Source of the DNA: Schoenoplectus triqueter
Taxonomy: Eukaryota > Streptophyta > Magnoliopsida > Poales > Cyperaceae
Direction: 5' to 3'
NCBI GenBank assembly: GCA_964058805.1
Contig: CAXKVV010001756.1
Location: 1-28,698, forward strand
DNA: 28,698 nucleotides
How positions within the stretch are numbered: position 1 is the first letter of the stretch; each line of letters starts with the position of its first letter. Below are positions 20,797 to 28,698 of the stretch, piece by piece. The notes under the pieces were generated by a model, which made no database searches, was not told where the DNA came from, and was given only the letters and a program-made list of their open reading frames with translations. Position numbers and translations under genes: made by a program.

Positions 20797-22233
20797 CTGC
20801 TCTGTTTATAAGATGAGAAACATAGGAGAGGCAGAAAGGAAGGAAATGAAATGGAATGGAATTTGATTAGAAGTTTGGAAGATTGGGGAAGAAGATTAAG
20901 GATAAACTAGAAGACCGAGAGAGAAGCGCCCACAGAGCATGCACTTCGTGTGCCCGCGCCTTGGTTTGGTTTTGGATTGTGGGCACAGAGAAGAGCGAGA
21001 GAGAAAAGGCGCCCACAGAGGGAGGGACGGTGGATTTAGATTATTCTGATCTTCTGTGGAAATCATAATTAATATTTTGTGTAGCATTCCACTGTCCCGT
21101 CCTTGGTGTATGATTACAATGTTAAATCATATGTCAGTTTTACGCCACAGGATTGATATCTCCCGTACCGTACTACCCCGGAATTCCTGATTCGGTCAAA
21201 TGGCGGTTTTGAAACCGGTTTCGAGAAAAACAAGCGGTAACTATGTGTCGTATCTCTCCAGTTAGAAAATCAGGCAAGACTGATTTCAATCCTACCTGTA
21301 CGATCGGATATTTAACGGTAGATGTGATACAAACGTGGAATTGAATTGTTTGGGCTGGAGGGAAGTGAAACAAGGAAGGAACAGCTGCTGGTATATAGAT
21401 TTAAGAAAACCGGTTAACGGTCTAGAGGGGCGGTCCACAGGTTTTACACCAAACAGAAATAGAGAGTCGTCGGATCGTGATTCGTGAGTGCTCAGAGTAA
21501 GAGGACGGTCCACAGGATTTAAACAAAGGAAAACTAGATAATCTTGAGTGGACTCGGAACAAGCGCCGCCGCAACGGCGTGTCATGCGCACTGCGCGAGA
21601 TGTATCGTGGTCGTGGTTCAGTCACTAGAGAGCGGTCTACTAAGCTCCAAGCACTGAGAAGAGATGCTATCAATTATCATATTCATATTTTTTTTTCTTT
21701 CTTCATTTTTGAGACTTTGACTTATGCACATTTCACATTATTTTAAGAGATTCTATAAAAAAACTAATTTATTCTGAAATTCGCAATTGTAGATAATTGT
21801 TTCGCTTTTATCAGCAGTTTTTTTAAGAATGATTAGTGATTTAGTGATTTGTAGCTACGCGATATTAGTTTGACTTAAAATGGAAAATAGAAGAATTAGA
21901 TCACATAATAAGAAATTTTAAGATTCACGTCGGATATTTTATTAAGAAATAATGGGAACCAAGTATTTATTTAAGATCCATGTTCGTATTTAGGAAATTA
22001 ATGTCAAATTCCAGTTAATAAAACACTGAAAAGTATTAAAAAAATTATTCATAATTTTTTTTAACACAGAATGAAATATTAGTCAAACTTCTTTTAACAC
22101 AGAGATGAAAACGGTTTCCTTCTACTATTTATAACATGGCTAAAAGATTGCATCTGAAGTAGTACTCCATATTTCGGATGGGAACAACATTCTCGACAGG
22201 ATCGTGCGCTTTCTTAGCCTTCAATTGGTTATG
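20797..22233. other. 5' leader/promoter of the trihelix gene and intergenic DNA
   Basis: From 20797 to about 21030 the sequence is purine-rich on the plus strand (CT-rich on the coding strand), as in many plant leaders. Beyond that, 21170-21670 is of mixed composition and holds a diverged duplication around GGTCCACAGG (about 21432 and 21507). Open frames there (21292-21591, 21422-21673, minus) resemble no family and seem to be by-products of this repeat. From about 21680 it is AT-rich. No TATA box is certain. Confidence 0.5.
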
Positions 22234-22241
22234 CCAGCAAA
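22234..22241. repeat. Target-site duplication CCAGCAAA (left of hAT)
   Basis: CCAGCAAA directly precedes the left terminal repeat and recurs without change at 26997-27004. An exact 8-bp duplication is the hAT signature. Confidence 0.92.
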
Positions 22242-22254
22242 TAGGGCTGTAAAC

Positions 22255-22425
22255 GCATCCGTTTCGCCGTTCCGTTTCGTGACAAACGAAACGAAACAGT
22301 TAAAAATTTTCATTGCGTTTCGTTAACGAAACAGTTAACGGTACTCTATTTCATTCCGTTTGTGGAACGAAACGGATAACGAAAGTTATCAATTCCGTTT
22401 CGTCAGTTTCGTTCGTTTCGTAAAT
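22255..22425. repeat. Left subterminal CGTTTCG/CGAAACG repeat block of hAT
   Basis: The hexamer-like word CGTTTCG or its complement CGAAACG, with GTTAACG variants, occurs many times in both orientations. In hAT elements such clusters bind transposase. The right end carries the matching GTTAACG-type words (26800-26960). Confidence 0.75.
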
Positions 22426-22439
22426 AATTCTACACGACT

Positions 22440-22760
22440 GCTATATATGAATTGCAGAGATGAACAGGCTAGGGTTATAGATATAATCGATGCGCGGCGC
22501 CTGCGAATTTTGATCGAATTTCGATCGTATCTCTCTTTCTCTCTCGTCTTGTCCGTCTGCGCGGCGCTCTCGTTTCTTTCGCTCCTCTCCTCTCTGAGAG
22601 AAAACCCTAACCCTAAATCTCTTACCGCTGTCTCGCTCAGCCGATCTGGCGATTTCCTCTCTGATCTCTATCTCCTCTCTGCCAATGTCACACTTTTAAC
22701 CACTCTCTCTTGTCTCGCTCACTCAGAACTTGTTAGTGGGTTTTTAAGTAAGAAGTGCTA
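22440..22760 (+). promoter_or_regulatory. GC-rich leader of hAT with CT-rich tract and telo-box
   Basis: The stretch is clearly more GC- and CT-rich than the rest of the element. It has runs of CTCTCT (22530-22600) and AAAACCCTAACCCTAAAT at 22601-22618, a double telo-box (AAACCCTAA) of the kind found in promoters and leaders of plant housekeeping genes. I take it as the probable transposase promoter/5' UTR region, possibly captured from a host gene. The open frame 22360-22761 through it has no family resemblance. Confidence 0.45.
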
Positions 22761-22999
22761 GATGATGATCCATCGTGGCCGTAAATCTTGTCCATGGTGT
22801 GCGCGTGCGCCTGTCGTCAGCGATCTGTCCCTGTTTCCGGTACGGTAGCCAAGGGCTAAGAGAAAGGTGAAATATCACTAACCGAGAGACAGGTAACAAT
22901 GGTAGTTGATGTAGGCCTCGTCATCGCCTGCAAGTAGGCACCAGGTGATGAAATCCTTGTTTATATATTATTTTGTTCAAGTTCTGAGATTTATCTTAC

Positions 23000-23397
23000 T
23001 GTCTTGCTCTTACTGACCGTTCTTATTGTTCTTACTGTCTTGCTCTTACTATAAGAGAGAGAGAGAAGGAAAAAAACTAAGAGAGAAGGCGAAATTTAAG
23101 GTTGGTCTTACTGTCTTGCTCTTACTGTCTTACTGTCTTGCTCTTACTGTCTTGCTTTTACTGTCTTACTGTCTTGATCTTACTGTCTTGCTCTTACTGA
23201 CTCTTACTGTCTTGCTCTTATTGTCTTACTGTCTTGCTCTTACTGTCTTGATCTTACTGTCTTGCTCTTACTGACTCTTACTGTCTTACTGTCTTGCTCT
23301 TAGTGGCTCTTGCTGTCTTGCTCTTACTGTCTTGCTCTTACTGGCTCTTGCTGTCTTGCTCTTACTGGCTCTTGCTGTCTTGCTCTTACTGTCTTGT
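23000..23397. repeat. Minisatellite of CTTACTGTCTTGCT units
   Basis: A 14-bp unit CTTACTGTCTTGCT is repeated many times, interrupted by 8-bp CTTACTGT or CTTACTGA half-units and CTTACTGGCTCTTG variants. The dense part is 23103-23397, with looser copies from about 23000. It lies between the leader and the first transposase exon. The Leu-rich open frames on it come from the repeat itself. Confidence 0.85.
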
Positions 23398-23564
23398 AGA
23401 TTTGAGAGGAATATTGCTATTGTTGCCCTTACTATCTTGCTCTTACTGTCCTTATTGTGTGAATATGGTATCAGTGACTGAATCTGAGCCTGATATTTCC
23501 TCTGATGAGTATGTCTCCTCACTCTAACTGTGTTACTATGTTACTGTGTTACTGTCTTGCTTGT

Positions 23565-23836
23565 TGGCTTGTTGTCTTGCTGGCTTGTTAGTTGTTGCCT
23601 TAATAGTTTGTTGGTTTGTTGCCTTTGGCTCCCTAGATCTCAAGCAGTGAAATTCAATGATGTTAAAGACTTTAATTATTTACATACTTAGTCATTGGTT
23701 GAGATTGGTATATGTTAATATGGATGAGATTGGTATATTGCTGAGAAACCTGCTTGAGATCTGAGTTGAGACCAAGAGTATTATCTTATAAATTAGAATG
23801 CTAATATGGTTGAGATTGGTATTTTGTTGTAATTTA
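23565..23836 (+). repeat. Internal direct repeat of hAT, left copy (in intron 1)
   Basis: It begins with GTTGGCTTGTTGTCTTGCTGG-like sequence and contains CTTTGGCTCC, GATCTCAAGC, TTGGTTGAGATTGGTAT and ATTGCTGAGAAA in order. The same series occurs in the same orientation at 26335-26617. This copy falls within the inferred first intron of the transposase. Confidence 0.75.
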
Positions 23837-25652
23837 GTATGGGTCCAGGGTTGAATCTTGAAACCCCAGAGGACATTGAAGCTCCAATTGAAACTCAAAA
23901 CTCTAATGCCCCTGAAGAACCCACAAAAAAGAGGAAATATCGTCAAACATATTCTGATGTTTGAAAATATTTCAAAAGAGGAGAAATGAGAGATGATGGT
24001 AGTTATGAGGCAGTATGTAATTATTGTGGGAAATGTTATAAACAAAGAAATCAAAGGAGCACTAGTTTTTTGAAACATCACATTATGAAAGGTTGTAAGA
24101 AAATTCCATGGGCAAAGAGACATAATAAAGTTGATGCCTTACAGAAAATGTTGCAGGCTGGCAATACAATAGGTGAAATTCAAATTATAATTTTAACTTA
24201 TTAATTCAAATTATAACATATGAAGCCCCATTTAACATTGATATTTTATTTGAACTTGTTATTAGGTGGGTCAAATCCTGCTGTTTGGGTGTTTGATCCT
24301 GTGAAAAGCAGGTAAAACTTTGCAAAGATGATAATAGCACATGAGTATCCCTTTAATTGTGCAAGTCATCATTTTTTCAAAGTATTTATAAGTGATCTTC
24401 AGCCTTGTTTTAAGATGTTATCAAGAAACACAGTTAGACTTGACTGCATCAATATTTATGAAGAGGAAAGAGCTAATTTATATGAGTTATTTGGCAAGTT
24501 AGATTGTAGATTTAGTTTTACAAGTGATCTATGGACTAATAAGGATAATGATAGAGGTTTCATGGCCCTTACATGCCACTATATTGATGACAGTTGAAAC
24601 TTGAGTAAAAGAATTATTAACTTCACACTATTACCATCTCCACACACTGATTTGAACATAGCTCAAGCCATTCATGATAAGTTGGTATTGTGGAATTTGG
24701 ATAAAAAAATCTTTTGTCTTGTACTTGATAACTCATCTGCCAATGATGCTTCCATTACTCAATACACCTCTAAAAAATGAACTCCCAGCCAATGGTTGCA
24801 TCTTTCATCAAAGGTGTGGTTGTCATATATTGAATTTAATTGTTCAAGATGAGCTGAATGTATTATGTGAGGAGATAAATAATATTCGTGAAACGATGAA
24901 GTACATTCGTCATTCACAGCCAAGGATGGAGAAATTTAGCCTGGCTGCTGCACAGGTAATTTAATTTAATTATTTATTTTATTTTATTTTAATTATTTAT
25001 TTTATTTTAATTTAATTATTTATTTTATTTTGTTTCACTCACTGCACATCTGTTTATTTTTGTTTATTTCAGGTTAATGCTCCAAGCAAAAAACCTACTT
25101 GGGATGTCCAAACACGTTGGAATTCCACATACTTAATGCTGGACTTAGCCTTGCAGCTCAAAGAGGCAATTAATCGATATGCTCAACTAGATAAGAGGTA
25201 CACTTTTAATCCATATGCTCAACAAGAGTGGGAGAGAATCAATGAACTTGTAGTGTATTTGAAAGTGTTCTATGATGCTACATTGAAGTTGAGTGGTACC
25301 AAGTATCCAACATTGAATTTATTCTTCCCCGAGTTCTGTGAAGTTTATTTGAGTATTAAGAAAATGTGTTCTAGTCCATATCCCTTTATTGTCAATATGG
25401 GTACATAAATGTTTGCTAAGTGGGATAAGTATTGGACCAGTGGGAATACTCTATTGGCAATTGCTTGTGTTCTTGATCCTAGATGCAAGTTAGCTGTTGT
25501 TGAATACTATATTGAAAAGATATATGCTGATGAATGTCCTTGGTTTGTTGCCAATTTAAAAACTTACATGAATGAGTTGTTTAAAGAGTATGCAGAAGCA
25601 CACTCAAGGTTGGTGCAGAACCAACCCGGCAGCTCAGGGCAACACTTGAGGT

Positions 25653-25737
25653 ATAATTACCACATCTATTTGTTTAATACTTGGCACATAATTACCACAT
25701 CTGTTTGTTTAATACTTGGCACATTTGTTTGTTTAAT
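25653..25737 (+). repeat. 35-bp tandem duplication in a transposase intron
   Basis: ATAATTACCACATCT(A/G)TTTG and the following TTTAATACTTGGCAC form a 35-bp unit at 25653-25687 and 25688-25722, with a partial third copy to 25737. It fills almost all of the last small intron (25651-25739). Confidence 0.85.
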
Positions 25738-26198
25738 AGTAAGGGATCTAGTGCCAGCAGTATTGTCAGTGATACAAGGACTGGTTTGAAAGATTTCATA
25801 CGTGTTAAGAAAATATCTGAACCCATAAAGTCAGAGATAGATGATTATCTGGCTGATGCACTTGATGAGGCTAGTTTGGATGATGATTTTGATATTCTGG
25901 CATGGTGGAAACTAAAGGGAATAAAATATCCTGTTCTTGCTCGATTAACCTGGGATATACTAGCTGTCCTAATTTCCACAGTGGCATCTGAATCTACATT
26001 CAGTACCAGTGGTAGGATACTAAACCCAGTTAGGAACTCTCTAAGTAATGAAAGTATTGAGGCTCTTGTATGTGGTCAAGATTGGTTGCGCGCGTCGGTT
26101 ATTGGTATGCGCTGTCTGTTATATGTTATCTGATATATTGTTGTCTATTATCTGTTATCTGCTAATTGTCTTGCTTGTTGTCTGTTATCTGTTGTGGC

Positions 26199-26286
26199 AG
26201 AAAATGGTTTGGAATTTGGTGATAAATTATGGCCTAGTGATGATGAGGTGGCACCGAATGATGGTGTATGTGGCAGTGGAATATGA
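26199..26286 (+). pseudogene. Possible last transposase exon (acidic tail)
   Basis: After TGTTGTGGCAG, a plausible acceptor, the sequence reads as a short acidic peptide (ENGLEFGDKLWPSDDEVAPN) ending at a stop near 26286. hAT transposases often end in an acidic tail. No clean donor is seen between 26092 and 26200, so the link is uncertain. Confidence 0.4.
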
Positions 26287-26334
26287 ACCTGTATCTGTAT
26301 CAGTATGTCAGTTGTAACTCTTTCTATATTTTGT

Positions 26335-26617
26335 TGGTTGTTGCCTGTTGGCCTGTTTGTTTGTTGCCTTGCTGGCTTGTTTGTTTGTTGCATTGCTGGC
26401 TTGTTGTCTTGTAGTATTAGTTCTGTAGTTGTAGCCTGGAGTTTGTGTACTCTTTGGCTCCTCGGATCTCAAGCTGTGATTTTCAATAATGCTAGAGACT
26501 AGTTGGTTGAGATTGGTATTTAGCCATTGGTAGAGATTGGTATTTAGCCATTGATCGAGATTGGTAAATTGCTGAGAAATGAGCTCGAGATTCGGGTTGA
26601 GCTTGGTATTTTGATGT
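26335..26617 (+). repeat. Internal direct repeat of hAT, right copy (3' of transposase)
   Basis: This copy matches 23565-23836: CTTTGGCTCC, GATCTCAAGC, TTCAATAATGC, AGAGACTAG, TTGGTTGAGATTGGTAT and ATTGCTGAGAAA appear in the same order. The unit (A/T)GAGATTGGTA(T/A) is itself repeated three times here (26507-26569). Confidence 0.75.
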
Positions 26618-26718
26618 AATATTTGGTTTGATGTAATATCTGGTTTGTTGGTTTGTTGTAGTTTTTGTAATATTTGGTTTGATGTAATATCTGGTTTGCT
26701 GGTTTGTTGCAGTTGTTA
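26617..26718 (+). repeat. 51-bp tandem repeat, two copies
   Basis: Units at 26617-26667 and 26668-26718 both begin TAATATTTGGTTTGATGTAA and differ at only a few positions. They lie inside the right part of the hAT element. Confidence 0.85.
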
Positions 26719-26870
26719 TAAACGATTGAAATTGTTCTGGGTAAAGAGTTTGTGGTAAAATCATTCTTAACGCAATATTTTTTAACCATTTATTTCGTTC
26801 AACTCGTTTCATAAAACGAAACGATCAGCGCAAAATATTTTCCTTTCGTTAATTTCAAATAACGGTTAAC

Positions 26871-26952
26871 GCAAAAAAAATGTTAACCGTTTATTAAACG
26901 CAACAGTTAACGCAAAAAAAATGTTAACCGTTTATTAAACGCAACAGTTAAC
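26871..26952 (+). repeat. 41-bp tandem repeat in the right subterminal region of hAT
   Basis: Two adjacent copies, 26871-26911 and 26912-26952, each contain GCAAAAAAAATGTTAACCG and TTATTAAACGCAACAGTTAA; the second is complete except for its last bases. They multiply the GTTAACG words thought to bind transposase. Confidence 0.85.
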
Positions 26953-26996
26953 GCAAATTAAATTTGTGTGACTGTTTTGCACGTTAGACACCCCTA

Positions 26997-27004
26997 CCAG
27001 CAAA
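26997..27004. repeat. Target-site duplication CCAGCAAA (right of hAT)
   Basis: It is the exact partner of 22234-22241, immediately after the right terminal repeat. Confidence 0.92.
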
Positions 27005-27817
27005 GCATACATTAGAATCTAATTTTGCCACGTCGGAAGTTGGGGAATCCTTTATATTCCTTATCTTTCCTTTATTGTCGCCAAAAGATTAGAACAATTT
27101 GCAAAGAAAGGTCCTCTACTCCAGTATATGCAACAATTTTTTTCTTTTAACACTATACTGTTATCACTGTCTTTTTACGGTTTTTATTTTCTGTGAAGAG
27201 TTTTCAAAGATTAATCACAACGATTGTGAGAAAGTCTAAATACGAATTTTGATGTACGGGGTTTATTATTGTTAAATCAGGACCGTTAATCTCTGATCGA
27301 ACGAATCAGATCAAAAGTATTCCATCTAGAGAGTTTTTTTTTTGCTCTCCACAAGATGTCGTTTCTATTTCGGATATCCTTGACGCAACAGAATTTTGTT
27401 AAAAAAACACCTCTCGTGGAATATCAGAATGGGAAGCTAATTAATATAAAAATATTAAAACCGATATATACTTTATTATTCATATTAAATATATTATTAT
27501 TTATGTTAATGACTTTATTATAAAGCTTATTTTGTATAGTATTGTCATTATTCGCATTAGATGAGCTGTTATTCATATTAACGATCAATATAAGTTAAAC
27601 TACTTAATCAAATTACTTAATAATAACTAATAAACAATCAAGTCCATATCGATTTTGATATCCCCACTATATTATATGAATTGCTACCATAATATACAAA
27701 GGTAATATTATTGTTTTATTAATCTCGGTTTTTTAGTCTCTCACTCGACCACGCAATAGTAATTGAGGTCAAATCAGACTTTTTTAAAAAATAACATAAA
27801 AGAAAAAATAAAAGAAT
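27005..27817. other. AT-rich intergenic DNA
   Basis: I see no gene, RNA or repeat of note. Single-base runs and TATA/TTAT words dominate from about 27400. Confidence 0.5.
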
Positions 27818-27828
27818 TATAGTTAAAA

Positions 27829-28186
27829 GGAAGGGATCACTTGACAATGGCTATCATCACAATTTTGAAAATAGTTATTTAAATAAATATGAAAAAAAAA
27901 TAAAAATAAGAAAGACCTTATAAATATGTTCTTATACTTATACATTGATGGTGATTCAAATTTCATGCAATTTCATTATCATTTGATAGCTCATCAAAGA
28001 CAGTTAAATTGAAACCGTTGTAAATTAAATCACCATCAATTTATAAGTAGAACATATTTATAAGACTTTTAATTTTTAATTTTTTTCATATTTATTTGAA
28101 AATCTTTTTTCATATTTTTTTAACATTTATTTGAAGATTCATTGTCAAAATTATTAAGATAACTCATTGTCAAGGGATCCTTTTCC
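27829..28186. mobile_element. Mutator-type MITE, 358 bp, foldback
   Basis: The left end GGAAGGGATCACTTGACAATG pairs with the complement of the right end, GGAAAAGGATCCCTTGACAATG. Inner arms also pair (CTTATAAATATGTTCT with AGAACATATTTATAAG; ATTGATGGTGATT with AATCACCATCAAT). Flanks TATAGTTAAAA (27818-27828) and TATAGCTAAAA (28187-28197) form an 11-bp duplication with one mismatch. Target duplications of 9-11 bp and long terminal inverted repeats point to Mutator-like elements. It contains no coding sequence. Confidence 0.82.
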
Positions 28187-28197
28187 TATAGCTAAAA

Positions 28198-28698
28198 TGG
28201 GGAAGGAATCTAAAATTCTAGACATCCAGTTACATTAAATAAACCATCTTTTCGTCATTTCTTTTTATTTTTCTCACTTGACCTCCTACTCTTTCTTTTT
28301 CTCTTCCTCTTCCGCCATTAACAGCCCCTTGATTTTATTTTTTTAATTATACTCTCTTATTTTGACTCCTTTCCCAAAACTGATTGCACTGAGTTTCATA
28401 TTTTTTTAGAGTAGAGTTAAAAAAAAAACTCAGATTTATTAATTTGGCCAAATTTTCAAACATACAAATTTCTCCCTTTTAAATCTGAATTTAAATTCAT
28501 TTTAATTTTCTTAGAGTAGTTTCAGTGTTAAAATAATTATAAAATAATTTAGTTTAATTATAGTATTAATTTAGAATATTTTCATTTAATATTAGAATTT
28601 TTTTTTTCAATTGTATAATAAATTTTAATTAATTATAACTATGCATGGACTATCCACAATTGCTATCTGTACCTACAAAACAGTATAAGTCAAATAGG
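28198..28698. other. AT-rich intergenic DNA to the window end
   Basis: No gene is recognised. Long T and A runs occur throughout, and no repeat borders are seen. Confidence 0.5.

Larger units (their letters stand above)
23465..26133 (+). pseudogene. hAT (Ac-like) transposase, multi-exon, inactivated
   Basis: The inferred exons are 23465-23508 (ATG; acidic SESEPDISSD-type start), 23838-24172, 24266-24955, 25073-25650 and 25740-26131. All junctions are GT-AG and keep frame (the first donor is GTATGT). The BED zinc finger is C-X2-C...H-X4-5-C/H (VCNYCGKCYK ... FLKHHI, about 24010-24090). The middle shows FTSDLWTNKDNDRGFMALT and VLDNSSAND, typical of the hAT catalytic region; CVLDPRCKL and the C-terminal dimerisation block STVASESTFSTSGRILNPVR (about 25977-26034) follow. 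In-frame stops are TGA 23962, TAA 24313, TGA 24595 and TAA 25406, each one base from a sense codon, and a frameshift lies in the A-run near 24772. About 670 residues would be normal for the family. It is related to plant RICESLEEPER/DAYSLEEPER-type proteins, but this copy is dead. Confidence 0.85.
22242..26996 (+). mobile_element. hAT transposon, 4755 bp, near-complete
   Basis: The element is bounded by perfect CCAGCAAA duplications. Its left end is TAGGGCTGTAAACG; the complement of its right end is TAGGGGTGTCTAACG. Both outer 200 bases are rich in CGTTTCG/CGAAACG and GTTAACG words, as expected for subterminal transposase-binding sites. Inside, in order, are a GC-rich leader, a 14-bp minisatellite, a multi-exon transposase pseudogene with BED zinc finger and hAT dimerisation domain, and tandem repeats near the right end. 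A repeat of about 270 bp lies on both sides of the main coding exons. The size suits an autonomous Ac-like element, but the transposase has stops and a frameshift. Confidence 0.92.

Noticed and set aside
21292..21673. Minus-strand open frames with a repeated VDRP-type segment
   Set aside because: The repetition comes from a diverged DNA duplication around GGTCCACAGG. No Met context, homology or splice structure supports a gene.
22360..22761. 133-codon open frame in the hAT leader
   Set aside because: It starts inside the subterminal CGTTTCG repeats and crosses a CT-rich tract and telo-box. It has no domain or family resemblance; I treat it as leader sequence.
23000..23397. CRISPR-like repeat array
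   Set aside because: There are no unique spacers, the units are contiguous and imperfect, and the context is a plant transposon.
23026..23527. Leu-rich open frames on both strands, possible membrane proteins
   Set aside because: They are translations of the 14-bp minisatellite. Only the last few codons from 23465 look like real coding sequence, and those belong to the transposase first exon.
1..28698. tRNA, rRNA, or bacterial-type defence or toxin system
   Set aside because: No cloverleaf-like gene, rRNA segment or prokaryotic operon structure was seen. All large frames are explained by two plant genes and transposable elements.

Overview
This is plant nuclear DNA: two intron-scale or plant-specific genes sit in AT-rich sequence packed with plant-type transposable elements. 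A flowering plant is certain enough. A monocot is my guess, from the GC-rich 5' ends of both genes against AT-rich flanks, but I cannot name a species.

Layout. (1) About 1-1672 is anonymous AT-rich flank. (2) 1673-8029, minus strand, is a five-exon gene for a tafazzin-like / N-acylphosphatidylethanolamine synthase-type acyltransferase. All five exons join in frame with GT-AG borders to give 297 residues. Intron 1 holds a cluster of foldback (MITE-like) elements sitting in TA or CT microsatellites. (3) About 8970-15785 is a degenerate L1-type LINE on the minus strand, split at 9331-13248 by a decayed Ty1/copia retrotransposon. The copia has two LTRs, a tRNA-Met-type primer site and a 5-bp target duplication, and the LINE reading frame resumes across the insertion. 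(4) 16239-16897 is a non-autonomous hAT element with an 8-bp target duplication (7/8 match). (5) 17232-18201 is a long foldback element with an ATT-rich core. (6) 19309-20796, minus strand, is an intact single-exon trihelix transcription factor of 495 residues. (7) 22242-26996 is a 4755-bp hAT transposon with a perfect 8-bp target duplication, a multi-exon transposase pseudogene, a minisatellite in its leader, and internal direct repeats on both sides of the transposase. (8) 27829-28186 is a Mutator-type MITE with an 11-bp target duplication. The rest is AT-rich intergenic DNA.

The two host genes are not functionally linked: one edits membrane phospholipids, the other is a DNA-binding regulator with an EAR-type repressor motif. 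Most of the remaining sequence is mobile-element history: a copia nested in a LINE, two hAT elements with similar terminal repeats, and foldback elements lodged in an intron. I found no tRNA, rRNA, CRISPR array or bacterial-type defence system. The most unusual structures are the internal direct repeats and 14-bp array of the large hAT element, and the microsatellite-seated foldback cluster in intron 1.
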